A stretch of 64,000 nucleotides of DNA from Larix kaempferi (taxonomy: Eukaryota; Streptophyta; Pinopsida; Pinales; Pinaceae): positions 11,253,501 through 11,317,500 of the forward strand of contig BSBM01000826.1 of NCBI GenBank assembly GCA_027924585.1, given 5' to 3'. Below are positions 1 to 11,395 of the stretch, in pieces (within the stretch, counting starts at the first letter, position 1; each line of letters starts with the position of its first letter). Below the pieces are notes generated by a model. The model did not search any database. It saw only the letters and a list, made by a program, of their open reading frames with translations, and had not been told where the DNA came from. The position numbers were made by a program, and so were the translations under genes.

Positions 1-1063
1 GTTGAGGTGATTCTTTGCACGTAGAATCATGCATAGTGTGTGATGTACTACTAACCATGGTTGAGTTGTTAAGTCTCCCCTAGGCACTGGCCACCCCTAG
101 AGTGAATTACTTTAGCATATAATGATTTGGAATGATAGTAGGACAATATGATCACATCATTGGGAAAATATCCTTAGTATATTTGATATGATAAGTAAGA
201 TGGTACATGTGGGCCATGGAGATAAGACAACAGATAAAGGTAAGATATGATAAGATATGAGAGAATTTGAATGGCACATAAAAGAATTAATTAAGAGAGA
301 ATTTGAATTCTTAAACTTCAGTGAAGAATTCAATAAATCAAAGGAGAACTCGAATTGATCACCACGGTGATGTTAACAAAAAAGAATCAGTTAAGAGAGT
401 AAACTAAGTGATAACAAAGAAGATCTAGTTAACTAAGTGTTATTGCATGAAAACACTTATGTTAAACTAACAGATTACACTTATGTTAAACTAAAAGAAG
501 ACACTTGAGTTGTGGCATTGCATGATGACACTTAAGTTAGCCACCTAACTAAGTGAGAAATATTTTAGTTAAGGGGTGAGTTCATCGTAATACTAAATTC
601 AGTGAGTTAATGCACTGCATGAGAAGTGGGGCGCTCTTCTTCATGCAATATTGATACATCAAGGTGGAGGGTGAGTTCATCATGAAGTCATGTGATAAAA
701 ATAGAAGTTCATGCATGTGAATGATATATAAATATGTTATAGAGGATCGATGAATTCAATTTGAAGTGAATAATCTTCTCCCTTGAAGGAAAGGCGATTT
801 TCTTTGAGCAGGATATTATTCAGATTCTCTCTTCTTTATCTTTCTTTTTCTTTATAATTGCTCCACGGGTGCTTGATATAAAAGACATTAGCTGCTATCT
901 ATCAATATACTATGGAAAATATTTTTGCTTGGGTTTTACCCCTCAAGTCATAGAGGGTTTCCCCATGATAAATTCATGTGTCAAATGTGATTCCTTATGT
1001 GTATCATTGTTATTTGATTTCAAGTACTATTGCATTTTCGAATTAAAGATAAAAAAATTAACA
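1..1063 (+). repeat. Ty1-copia LTR, 3' part (copy 1)
   Basis: This stretch closely matches 38941-40003 over its whole length with scattered substitutions. It ends in a CA dinucleotide directly before a copia-type primer binding site and a gag start, so it is the downstream part of a 5' LTR. A TATATAAATA motif near 724-733 is a plausible LTR promoter. The LTR start lies left of the window; by comparison with the second copy the full LTR would be about 1.3 kb. Confidence 0.8.
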
Positions 1064-1073
1064 TGGTATCAGA
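1064..1073 (+). other. copia primer binding site
   Basis: The sequence tggtatcaga directly follows the LTR end. It is the usual plant copia primer site complementary to the 3' end of initiator tRNA-Met. Downstream bases (tctc) already depart from the canonical continuation. Confidence 0.8.
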
Positions 1074-1154
1074 TCTCAAGGCCTGAAATATCTAAGTTCA
1101 ACAATCGATATTGAGCCTACATAGATTATGAGTGTGCAAAGTACTTGAAGAATT

Positions 1155-1470
1155 ATGGCTTCAATATCGGTGAGACTGAAAGACTGTCTTGAAGGAACTT
1201 CGAACTTCAATACTTCGAAGGCCAGGAAACTAAATATCCTGGAAGAGAATTATTTATATGGATATGTATCCAGTGTTATTGAAGAGCCTACTCTAATGCA
1301 AGGTTAATTACCTTCAAGAAGAATCAATCCAAAGAAAAGAGAATCATTTGTGATTTTGTGAAAGCCAACTTGATGTCTGTGACTACTCCATTGAAGAACA
1401 CAAAGGAATGATTCGACACTTTGACAAATATTTATTAGAATAAGGAACCGATTCAAAAGAGAGCATTGAA
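1155..1470 (+). pseudogene. copia gag N-terminal fragment (copy 1)
   Basis: An ATG 82 bp after the primer site opens a frame beginning MASISVRLKDCLEGTSNFNT, the typical start of a plant copia gag (RLxDRLEGxSNFxTW). Homology continues through the NILEEN, SVIEEPT and KRALKDV segments, but stop codons and frame slips interrupt it. The fragment breaks off at 1473, where a gypsy LTR begins. No protease, integrase or RT of this element is present, so the rest was lost or lies outside. The same gag start recurs at 40095. Confidence 0.7.
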
Positions 1471-1473
1471 GGA

Positions 1474-1810
1474 TGTTGGAGGAGCCTAGGTCAGCCTATC
1501 GACTAGGCTCCTCGCTCGACCTATTGTAAATGTATGTTGACGGATGGGTCGACCGGTCGGTTCGTGTCAGTCGGTTGAACCGACTAGACGGTTACATAAC
1601 CGATTGTAAATGCATATATATAGGCTGTTGAGCCATGTACCGGAATAAGTTAGATCTATTCTATGTAGTATTATGCTCTTGCTGGTTAATAAATTCTTGT
1701 GCTTCTCTCTCCCTATTGGTCTCTTGTCTCTTGTATCTGAATCACTGTGCATGCTTGTTTATAATATATAATGTATCTCTAATAAGTACGTGACCCATGA
1801 GACTACAACA
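1474..1810 (+). repeat. 5' LTR of the gypsy element
   Basis: The LTR begins TGTTGGAGGAGCC and ends CTACAACA, giving the inverted TGTTG/CAACA ends expected of an LTR. Its left edge coincides with the abrupt end of copia gag homology and its right edge with a gypsy primer site. A TATATATA motif is at 1614-1621. The GC-rich U3 contains several cggt/accg inverted motifs, including a 17-bp palindrome at 1569-1585. Confidence 0.7.
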
Positions 1811-1828
1811 TTTGGTTCCGTTGTCGGG
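1811..1828 (+). other. gypsy primer binding site, tRNA-Asp type, decayed
   Basis: The sequence tttggttccgttgtcggg directly follows the LTR. It resembles the TGGCGCCGTTGCCGGGGA primer site common in plant gypsy elements, with a few substitutions. An intact version of that site occurs in the gag-only elements further right. Confidence 0.6.
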
Positions 1829-2971
1829 TGATGCATTCAGAAATAACAACATGACATATGATTTCAAAGCAGGAGATTAATGATTGGTGGGAGAATAAAA
1901 TTGTGAACTACCTGGATAACTATGCACGACAGAACAAGCTGAAAATTATTCAAGCGAGGGAAAGATTCTTCTCAGAGACGATGGAAATTTCATAGAGTCC
2001 GTGTCGACCGCCTTGAAGAAGCTATTGGATGAAAAGACTAGTCTATGAAGAAGAGTGGAAGCTATTGTCGAAGTTGATCAACAGACGATGCACAAATTTG
2101 TCGGAGTGGTGAGAAAATATCTCGGATGACTTCTATGAAGAGCAAGTGATTGAGGAGCGCGTCTCTGTAGACGAAGTTAGAAAAACATTCTTCACCAAGC
2201 TAGGTGATCAATTCTTGTGTTCCCTGTCGACCTTATTGTTCAAATTCTTGATCGACAAAGGTGTTGCGCATATTATCGAGACACGACCATTGCTGCTTCC
2301 ACCCCTTCCAAACTCTAACTGGACGGAGACAGAACGTTAGTGGGAAAGATTTGTGAAAGAGCGTGAATGGGAGTTCTTTTTGAACAAATGATGACCTGTA
2401 CTTCCCCAGTGGTCTAGAATCTTCATACCAGCATTGTGGGGGGTGGCGAAACATGTTCTGATGTAACAAAATTGATGAAAAATGACATATGACAAGGCAA
2501 CATGACCAACAGTGGAGGACCTAGTAGATCCAACAAAGACAGAATCATGAGTCATAAAATCACTCCGGAAATCCAAAAAATTGAAAGAGAAAAAAGGAGA
2601 TAGTGGCGTGAAGAGCTATGGGAGCACGCAAATGCACTCTGGAAAAAATGAGGATCAAGCATCATGATAGACGCAGAAGGAAATCTGTGTGAGTCGAGCC
2701 AAGCCCGTGATGATTGGGGCATCGATGAATACCTGTCACCAATGGATGAGGACTTGTGGATAGAGCATGGTAGTTCTATCCAAGTTGAGATACCTGAGCT
2801 CAGTTAACACCCCCTTCTCTGTTTCAGCTAATGCAAAGTGTCCAAGTGCAAGAAATTGTTGAAGAAAATATTGGTCTCCAGGCTAACCAGTCGGGAATTT
2901 GGAGTCGTAGTAATGAAGAAGGTGATGAAGTCGACAGATTGTTGATTCATTGACCTGGGGAAGGAAATTGG
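1829..2971 (+). other. gypsy 5' leader and unresolved gag N-terminus
   Basis: No long frame is open here. Short segments such as 2146-2340 are open but I could not assign them to a domain. The stretch probably holds the untranslated leader and the broken N-terminal part of gag. Confidence 0.4.
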
Positions 2972-3769
2972 GTGTCTTTTCAACTCAATTTTGTGAACAA
3001 AAGTTTTCATCTAATGTACTCAGAACATGAAGAAGCACCCCCCCTTCCAATACCAGAATTGAGTGACTCGCTGAGTACTTCGGACAATTTGAGAAATAGC
3101 GAAATCTCGTTTGAGCAAAAAATTGTCCAGATTTTGACAGAAGCAACAAAAGAAGACAAAATCCGGAGACCCAGCGAAACAAAAGAAGTTCAAGACACTG
3201 GTACTGAAGGAAAGGAAGCCTTCTTGGATAAGCAACTAGCATTAGTGATTGTTGAAGCTGAAGAAGCACCTAATTTTGATTTCGGTAATAATCCACCCAC
3301 ACCACCATCTAACTCTGAAATTGAAGTAGCAGCAGACATGTCGCACTCGATAGCACACCTTCCATTTTATGAAGGTGATGAATATCCTCGAAGACACTGG
3401 TTCATGTGCGAATCAACATGGACAACCAACCAGCTCACCAGGGAAGAACGACAATTGGCCCAATTTGCTGGATATTTGAGAAAAACAACATTAACTTGGT
3501 ACATGGGATATATTACTAAAACACCAAATGCATCAAAAGCACAAATCATGCAAAGTTTCTTATCTTTCTTTGAAACAAAGGATGCAACATATCTGGTTGC
3601 AGATAAATTGAAGACGACGGTCCAGGGACCGATAGAAACTGTCAAAGAGTATGATAAGAGGTTCAATGACTTCTTGAGCCAAATTGATTATGAAATTGAA
3701 GAAAAACTCCTCATCAAATGGTTCGTCGCTGGCCTTATATGCAAAATCAAAGTACATGTTCATCGGTAA
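2972..3769 (+). pseudogene. gypsy gag, capsid part
   Basis: A 265-codon open stretch without a clear ATG. Its second half reads like a Retrotrans_gag domain: a segment around FAGYLRKTTLTWYMGYI, then FETKDATYLVADKLKTTVQ and ETVKEYDKRFNDFLSQI, the pattern of helices seen in gypsy capsids. The first half is acidic and proline-rich and not recognised. The frame ends at 3769, but gag-like coding continues beyond with stops, so the protein is truncated here. It would form the virus-like particle in which the RNA is packaged. Confidence 0.65.
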
Positions 3770-4462
3770 AATATTACTACATATGACGCCTTAATAAGAG
3801 TTGTGGAGATCAAAATAGACAATGACTATCCTTTAGTCTCCATTGATGGACACATTGATGAACACCTCGACAGTATGGAAGAGGCCATCCGAAGCATGAA
3901 TTTGAAAGGACCAGAGATATGGTGTACATCGTGTTTGATTACAGAACATACTAAATATTCTTGTCGAAATGAGGATCAGTGACAAGATGTCACACTTATT
4001 CAAACCATATGCATCTATGATCTATGTAAAAATATGACTTACATTCAACAAATGATTGCCCATACAATCTAAAGAATAATAAATCAAAATGATGCCAGAT
4101 ATGTGAAGTCAATACTCATTGGATTGATTAATGCCATCTAAATTTGAAGAATAGAAAAAATTATCACGCAGTGTACCAAATGAACTCTGTCGAGCAGCAT
4201 AGTGACATAAACATAAGAAATGACAGATTTGACAGAAATTATGGTAGAAATGACCGATACTCCTGAAACAAAAATGACAAATATCCCAGATATGATGATC
4301 GTAGATATGATCGGCGATATGACGGCTACAACAGGCGTGGAGGATACCAGGGTCACGGTGGTGGTGGTGGTGGTCGCGGTGCCCGACCCAATCGACCTAG
4401 TCTATGTTATACATGTATTAGTGAAGATCATCAGCATGTAGAATGCCCATTCAAATAAAGAA
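3770..4462 (+). pseudogene. gypsy gag C-terminus: RG-rich region and zinc knuckle
   Basis: After the capsid stop, a frame near 4210-4460 encodes an arginine/aspartate/tyrosine-rich tract (RNDRFDRNYGRNDRY), a glycine run with RG motifs (GGGGGGRGARPNRP), then a CX2CX4HX4C knuckle (CYTCISEDHQHVEC) ending at a stop at 4456-4458. RG-rich tails followed by CCHC knuckles bind nucleic acid in gag proteins. One internal TGA interrupts the RG tract. A second knuckle-like motif just downstream (CTKCGVGDHFLEDG) has glycine in place of its last cysteine. Confidence 0.6.
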
Positions 4463-4524
4463 TTGATCTAAATTTTTGTACCAAATGTGGGGTAGGTGAT
4501 CACTTTTTAGAGGATGGCCCTGCC

Positions 4525-5340
4525 ATGATTGAAAAAATCAATAATAAAATAAATGTTCATGTCTTGTCTTGTGTACCTAAATATGATGTGCTTCGTACAA
4601 AAAAATTGCAAATCGTTACTAGACAAGGTACCCATATTGGTCCAGATAGACCACAAGTAAGTAAAATAGTAACCAAAGAGGATTATCCAAATCCAGTTAA
4701 ACAAAAATTTGTGTTTAAAAATGCATCGGATATATTTTCAGAATTGGCAGTCCATGAAGACACTAAAGAAAACCGACAAGAAGCACCGAAAGAATTGTTC
4801 AATCTAATTACAAATGGTGAAGTTGTAGGAAAGTTAATCGACCAGTTGCATAAAATAAAGCATAAACACATCGTGCAAAGACAAACAAAAAACATTTGCC
4901 GACTTAACCAAAAAGAAAAAATGATGCTAGCCCTCTTGTCGTCCTCGACATAAACGGCTTCCACGTATGACAAGTCATGCTGGATTTCGGTTCCCAATTC
5001 AATATCATGACTCATGATACTTGGGACCAACTCAGTCGACCTTAGTTACAGGACTCAGGCATTTATCTGAAGCTTGCAGATCAAGGACTTATTGAGCCGA
5101 TAGGAGTTTGGAAGGGAGTCTAAACATCTATCAAAGGAATCACAACAAAAGTTGATTTTGAAGTCATTAATCCCAAATATGATGCAATTTCTTTTCTATC
5201 CTTGGTTGGTCGACCTTAGGGGCGAAAGATGAAGGCTTCGATTTCACTAGATAAAGGTCACATCAAGCTAAAAGTCAATGGTCGGAAGGTTATTGTACCA
5301 ATATTCCCATCTCAGGGAAAACCCTAGTCAGAACCTGCAG
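4525..5340 (+). pseudogene. gypsy linker and protease remnant
   Basis: The open stretch 4525-4953 (142 codons) is lysine-rich and not assigned. Directly after its stop, near 4960-5040, the segment MLDFGSQFNIMTHDTW matches the start of a gypsy aspartic protease, where the active site is normally D-[ST]-G. Here the middle residue is phenylalanine (DFG), so the catalytic triplet is broken. Further matches (ISLDKGHIKLKVNGR) continue to about 5300, with several stops. The enzyme would have cleaved the gag-pol polyprotein. Confidence 0.5.
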
Positions 5341-5489
5341 AAGAAGATAATGAAATTCAACATCTCTATCGAATAGATAATAATGAAGATCATATTGAAC
5401 CAAATTCTCAAGGAGAGCTTCACCATGGAGATCATGTTTCAATCGGGTATAATTCCGATGCAGAGCTTTATGACTGGAAGATAGAGAAC

Positions 5490-6178
5490 TAAAATCTTCA
5501 TGCAGAAGAATGTTGGACGGTGGAAGCCATATCGAAAAAGCAAATAAAGAAATGTCTCTCAATCTCATCTGCTCCAAAGATATTTGAGCGAAAAATTCGA
5601 GCATATCCGACTCTTGCACCAGACAGAAAGGAGCAAACATATAATCTGACATTGTGATACAAGGAATGTGATTCCCCAGTAGCACATGTCGAACAAGTCT
5701 CAAAACATGTCAGAGAGCAAGGTAGACTACAAATTCTAGTTGAGACTTTCACTAGTCAAGCTGCGAGATGGTGGGATACCCACCAGTCGAGACTCCAAAC
5801 AAGGACCAGCGCATCGACATTTTTTGTAGAAATATTTGGAGGAAAGAAGCTGACGATTTAGGCCGACCTCCCTATGTTTACACAAGGACAAAATTCTGAA
5901 GTCCATATCGATCGATGTGAAAAATAATGGCGGAAAATGGTCTACAAATATGAAAGGATGTGGCCACACCTCTTCCCTAGCACACTGGATGATCTGCGTA
6001 ATAAATGGTACAAGATGGAAGAGGCGAGAGGAGAAACATTCACATATAAATATTTGAAAAAAAATTTCATCAATGATTTCCAGTTTTCTCCAAAGGAGGA
6101 GAAGTTGGTCGAAGTGAGTAAACATATCAAAGAATTTATGCAACCAACAGAAAATCTAGCACCTGCAGAAAATAAGTA
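5490..6178 (+). pseudogene. Second gag-like domain between protease and RT
   Basis: Between the protease remnant and the RT, the plus strand encodes a second stretch with capsid-like features: ETFTSQAARWWDTHQ, then MWPHLFPSTLDDLRNKWY and GETFTYKYLKKNFINDF. Such W-rich helices followed by a W-F pair spaced about 20 residues apart recall Retrotrans_gag rather than any pol domain. The last part (5937-6179) is open for 80 codons; the remainder has stops. It could be a remnant of another element's gag captured here or a lineage feature. The assignment rests on motif resemblance only. Confidence 0.4.
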
Positions 6179-6439
6179 GACTGCTCCCCGAACCGCTGCC
6201 TGTCATAACATAACGTCGAAGGAAATCCAACATTCTACATGACTAAGCTTAGAAATAGAGAATTCAGTCGGGAAATTTTTTCAATGGAGACAGGATCACC
6301 CCATCATGTCGAAGCATGTCAAAACAATCTTTAGCACAGAGATTGTCGAGAAAGATGAGCCAGAAAGATTATCGGAAAAAGACTTTCCACCAACATTTAC
6401 ACAAATCAAGGAAGGAGAAATACCGATAAATGACAGTCG

Positions 6440-7960
6440 TGCCCCATAGTGGATGGATGCAAAACTCAAAACAAAAGAAGTAGATATCTCAAACGACGAC
6501 CGACCAAAGATGGCAAGAATTGGCGATTATTGGAATGAAGAACAGACTGTAGAAATCACCAGCCTCCTCAAGGAATTTCAGGATGTATTTTCCTATGACT
6601 ATAAAGAACTGAAAGGACTTGTGCAGGAGATGGGTGAAATGAAAATTGACATCCAACCAGACGCTATACAAGTGAAGAAAAGGCCCTATAAGCTCGCACA
6701 CAAGTATAAATACATTGTTAAAAAAGAGATTGATAGTATGATTGAAGATGGAATTATATATCCTATCGACCAATAAGAGTGGGTGAGCCCAATGGTTGTT
6801 CAACCAAAGAAGCACAACCCGACACGACTGAGGATTTGTGTCAACTTCCGTGAACTGAACAAGGTAGCACTTACAGACCCTTTTCTAACTCCTTTCACAG
6901 ATGAGATTATTAATGAAGTTGCAGGGCACGAGTGTTATTCCTTCACGGATGGATTTTGTGGGTACAATCAAGTACCTATTTCCAAAGAAGATCAGAAAAA
7001 TACTACATTCATGTGCGAATTTGGGTCGTTCATGTACAAAGTCATGCCTCTCGATCCGAAGAACGCACCAGCAGTCTTTTCCCGTATTGTCGTCAAGGAT
7101 TTTCAAGAGTATATCTACAAAATCATGGCTATCTACTTTGACGACTAGACAATCTACACAATGTTAAGAGATCATTGTAAATGGCTTCGACTGATGTTGG
7201 AATGTTGTCGACAGATTCAATTATCACTGAACATAAAAAAATGCTTTTTTGTGACTCCTCTTGGTATATTGTTGGGTCACGTCGTATGTAAAAAAGGAAT
7301 CAAGGTCGATTATCCAAAAATAAAAATTATTCTCTACCTAAAACCTCTAGTCAATCCGAAGCAAGTGCAAATCTTGTTGGGTCATATGGGGTAATACAGA
7401 ATGTTCATCATACATTACTCCGACATGACATACCCTCTCAAAGAGTTGTGGAAAGAAAATTAGGAATAGAGGTGGACGGAGGAATTCAATACTTCATTCG
7501 ACATATTAAAAAGAAAACTTGCCGAAGCACCTATCCTTCGGTTTCCAAATTGGTCAATAAGATTTCATGTTCATAATGATGCATCTGGAATTGAAGTCGG
7601 CGCTATTTTAACACAACTCGGAGAAGATGGAATGGACTATCCTAATGCTTTCAACAGTCGGAAGTTGAACAAGGATGAAAGAAATTATTCCACCATAGAA
7701 AGAGAAGCATTACGTATGGTATTTGCATTACAAAAATACCATCACTATTTATTGGCTAATCCTTTCATATTCTACATAGATCATCAAGCTTTGAAGTATC
7801 TAGTCAATAAACCATTGCACCATGGAATGTTGTGTCGTTGGATTCTACTATTTCGGGAATTTGAATTCGAGGTAATAATCTGACCAGGAAAGGATAATGT
7901 CGGGCCAGACCACCTATCGAGAGTCGACATCGGGGAGGAGCCGACAGGAATAGAAGGTGA
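6440..7960 (+). pseudogene. gypsy reverse transcriptase and RNase H
   Basis: One reading frame runs through this interval with in-frame stops, for example at 6774-6776 and 7146-7148. RT motifs are visible in order: the entry segment IDIQPDAIQVKKRPYKLA, RICVNFRELNKV, FTDGFCGYNQ, FMYKVMPLDPKNAPAVFSR, and the catalytic YFDD. The RNase H part starts near 7490 (ILKRKLAEAPILRFPNW) and shows NDASGIEVGAIL, YSTIEREALRMVFAL and FYIDHQALKYL. The order and motifs are those of Ty3-gypsy pol. The enzyme would copy element RNA into DNA but cannot be made intact here. Confidence 0.85.
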
Positions 7961-7989
7961 TTTTCCAGATGCACATTTGTTTCGAATTG

Positions 7990-9257
7990 AATCTATCCCT
8001 TGATAACTTGCATAAATTGCACAATTTCTCGAGGATGGGAAAGCTCATGAAGGAATGACTAAGAAGAAGAGGAATATCCTTGCTCTAAAAGTCGCTCCTT
8101 ATACTCTTATCAATGGGTTCCACTACAAACTTGGCCTAGATGATGTATTAAGTCGGTGTGCACTTGAGCATGAGTGACAGAGCATACTCTCAGAAGCTCA
8201 TTATGGACCGACAGAAGGACATTATCGTGTAGATATAACAGCAAGGAAGATTCTACAATCTGTAATTTGGTGGCTGACAGTTCATAAAGAATGTCGAGAA
8301 TTTGTAACTAAATGTGATAGATGTCAATGTATGGGACGACCACTTCCCTGCACAAAAATTCCTTTGCTTCCAATTAATCCAAGCAAACATTCAAAATCTA
8401 GGAAATCGATTTTATTGGACCATTTCCAGTGATTGGAAGATGGACAGGTGCATGATATCATATCACTGCTATAGAATACGTACCCAAATGGGAAGAAGTA
8501 GAACTGGTCGAGACATAATCTAGAGAAGTCGTTGCCAAATTTATCTATGAACACATCATTACACGTTTTAGATGCCCTCTAACTTTGCTTAGTGACCAAG
8601 GTACGCATTTTTTCTGCAAAACTATTGAGACATTAACAAAAGAGTTTGAAATTGATCATAGAATAAGCACAACATATCATCCTCAATCTAATGGAGCTAT
8701 GGAATCATTTAACAAAACACTCAAAATAGGACTGACGAAACTGTCCAACATGGAGAAAGACGACTCGGATGATAAAGTACATGTTGTTCTTTGGGCATAC
8801 ATAATGACGTACAAAAGAATGACAGGTCAAACACCTTTTTCACTTGTCTATGGGCAAGAAGCAGTCGTTCTACTACACTTTCGACAACAAGCCCTGGCAA
8901 TCACAGCAGTAGTTCACATTGATGTCAAAGATGCACGACAAGAGCGACCGTTACAACTGTCGAAACTAGATGAAAGTCGACAGATAGCAATAGAACACCA
9001 AAAAATCAAGAAACAACAACAAAATGATTGGCATGATAGAAACATCAAAAATCAAATGGAAAAATCTGTCAGTTGGTGACTTGGCACTGCTTTATAATAG
9101 CCGTGTAAGAGGAAAACAAAAAAAGTTGCATATGAAGTGGACGGGGCCCTATATCGTCGAAATGATAAACCCCAATGGTTCATTCTGACTGAAAATATTA
9201 GAAGGTAATGTTTTCAAGAAACTCGTAAATGGTGCCCAACTAAAACGGTACAATTTG
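7990..9257 (+). pseudogene. gypsy integrase
   Basis: The zinc-binding segment is seen near 8170-8330 (ILSEAHYGPTEGHYRV, then CREFVTKCDRCQ), followed by the catalytic core. The longest open part, 8585-9079, contains LSDQGTHFF, HPQSNGAMESFNKT and the second and third acidic residues of the D,D-35-E core. Downstream, another frame encodes the C-terminal GPY-like strand region (MKWTGPYIVEMINPNGSF). The first part and the core lie in different frames, and several stops are present. Confidence 0.8.
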
Positions 9258-9804
9258 TGAAATTTAAAAAAAAAAAAATAACGGTCGTAACCAACACTAG
9301 AGAAAAAGAAATTTAACCAATTCATTCAAAACTCAAGTTCTTTCAGATTCAGTATGACAAAGGACTGGACAAGCAATACTGGTGAAAACAAGATACTGAC
9401 ACATGACCGTTGACAAGAGAGGCATTGATAGGATAGAATCACTCGACGTGATGAGAGAGCTTATCGACATCACCAGACCAAGTCTGGTGGACCTGATAGC
9501 ACAAAGGTAACATAATGGCATCGACCCGACGTAGAAGCAACACATACAAATAGTCAGGACAACCGAACGGTGGGGCAGCAGAGCTAAGACACGGTTCTCA
9601 AGGTGTCATTAATCTGTCATTCACACTTAGATTCCTCATCAAGTCAAGCTTTAATGCGGCCATCTACATCCCAGCCGACCATGCCAAACTCAGCCACTAT
9701 AAATCCAGATCTTGAGGATTCCTAATTACTCTTATGCAGAGACATTTAGAACTAGATCTCAGAGCTACCATAACAAGATTGTGCTATAGAGAACACTGTA
9801 TCAG
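9258..9804 (+). other. post-pol spacer of the gypsy element
   Basis: The stretch follows the end of integrase, starting with a short A-rich tract near 9268-9280. No coding domain recognised. Confidence 0.4.
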
Positions 9805-10985
9805 CCATGGCTCCCAAAAAAGGTGAGATGATTATGTGGTCTATCGCTACTAAAGTCTGAGAGTTGGAGAAAGCTCAATCTCTCTTAGAGACTCATCTTC
9901 AATTGGTACGGAACACCAAAGCTTCGGAACCTATCTGAAGAAGAGATTGGACCAATATTTGTAAATGGGGGAAGGAATCTAATGGTCACTGGAGAGAGCC
10001 AGCCAACAAGCTTAGGACTACCACAGTTCTACACTATATGAACGCACCTCTGCTGGAGAAATTTGGCATAGTGAGAGATATCATAGCTCAGTTCATAGTC
10101 ATCTGATACTGTGATGGAAACTTTTATTTCGATCTCCTACTCGAAATAAACATCTAACTTATTCACAGAATTAGAGGCTTGTCGAACAAAGGAGAAGATG
10201 TGCCGACACGATAGAAGCCTGGGATTATCAAAGAATTCATAGAACATCTCTCTAGTAAGAATTCCAGAGGCTTAGTCGTCAATCAAATTAAATATGAAAA
10301 TTACAAGATAGCTGTTTGAATTGTCTCTACTACACTTTCAAGTTTAGGTCGAGGCTCAGACCTTAAGATGACATGTTAGAGGTTGTGATGAATGTGGAGG
10401 CGGAGACAAAAATATACAAATGGTTTGATTTCCTGGCCAACATAATAAAGAACTCATGCTATAGGTGCCAAGAAGAAGGTGCAGCTATCTGATATCCATC
10501 CTTGATAATCTGGATAACCATGTCACACATCCCACTAGAGGAAGGTAAGGACTTTGCAGTCGAAAGAAATATTTTGATGGAGAAATTTTGGTGCTTTATG
10601 CATGGAGGCATCCAATTGGGATGTTCGACGGTCAGGATTTGGCTGGAAGCTTGGTTTCAAAACTTAAAAATTCAGTCGACTAGATGGAGAGTGCATAAGA
10701 ATGTCATAATAAGTCTACCTCCATCGGTGCATATTCAATTGGCACTGGATCATACATTTGTTTGGTATTTGCAGGGTGTGGTCGGAGATGCAGTACCACT
10801 CAGCTACTACACTTCTGTCGATGATATTTTCACAGAGTTGAGCAGGTAGACGATCACAAAGTTAATAATTCTAGCAGAGGAGTGCAAGGTCAATGTACCC
10901 ATGATTGAACCTTTAACAAATGCAGAAAAGGAGGAAGAGTATGAAAGTCGACATTACATGAAAAAATTTCACTTTCAGAGAAGAA
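9805..10985 (+). pseudogene. Accessory sense ORF downstream of pol, degenerate
   Basis: An ATG in the segment accatggctcccaaaaaagg opens a frame (MAPKKGEMIMWSIATKV) that can be followed for about 200 codons through scattered stops. It shifts frame near 10400 and continues as a 115-codon open stretch at 10502-10849. Coding character is suggested by the few stops and by segments such as RDIIAQF, GIIKEFIEHLSSKN and NSCYRCQEEG. I do not recognise the protein. Position and orientation fit an accessory ORF between pol and the 3' LTR, which some plant gypsy lineages carry, but it could also belong to another nested element. Confidence 0.4.
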
Positions 10986-11395
10986 CCAGCTGTTGAGACA
11001 AATCCGCTAGCACTTTAGTGCTAGAGTTCCTATTGGGTCTTACTCAAATTTGTGCTTGGGTTCCTAACTCAGCTAATCAAGGGATGGAGTCAACACCGTG
11101 AATTATACCAAGTGACCAGATGACCAAATCAAGTTCCATGTGATTAGATTGCGGCTTGGAATAGATCAACTGTTGATAGTTCATTTCGCACCCATGACTG
11201 GCTCACATTTTAGTCCTGGGTGAAAGATGAAAAATGATGAAACCATGGTTTACAAGTGATGGCATGTGACTTGTTTCACCTTGCGGTAGCAGAGTTTCAA
11301 AACCACTTATTTCGCAAAGTGAAAAAAACCCACCCAAAAACAATAAGCACATCCACTGTGCACAAACTCGCTCCACCTTGGTATGAATAAGTAGG
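10986..11395. other. No gene seen
   Basis: Intergenic or decayed element sequence between the accessory ORF and a tandem repeat. Both strands carry only short open stretches with no recognisable domain. The missing gypsy 3' LTR would be expected around here but is not detected. Confidence 0.5.

Larger units (their letters stand above)
1474..11000 (+). mobile_element. Degenerate Ty3-gypsy retrotransposon inserted in copia gag
   Basis: A gypsy element in the plus direction: 5' LTR 1474-1810, tRNA-Asp-type primer site, gag, protease remnant, a second gag-like segment, RT, RNase H, integrase and a sense ORF after pol. Domain order PR-RT-RH-IN is that of Ty3-gypsy. No sequence resembling the 337-bp 5' LTR is seen near 11000, so the 3' LTR is missing or unrecognisable and the right limit is approximate. 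Many in-frame stops show it is old. Its 5' end lies inside the copia gag fragment, so it arrived after that copia element. Confidence 0.75.

Noticed and set aside
4220-4441. 73-codon frame rich in Met, Thr and Val
   Set aside because: It is the shifted frame of the RG-rich gag tail, which carries the recognisable RG tract and zinc knuckle.
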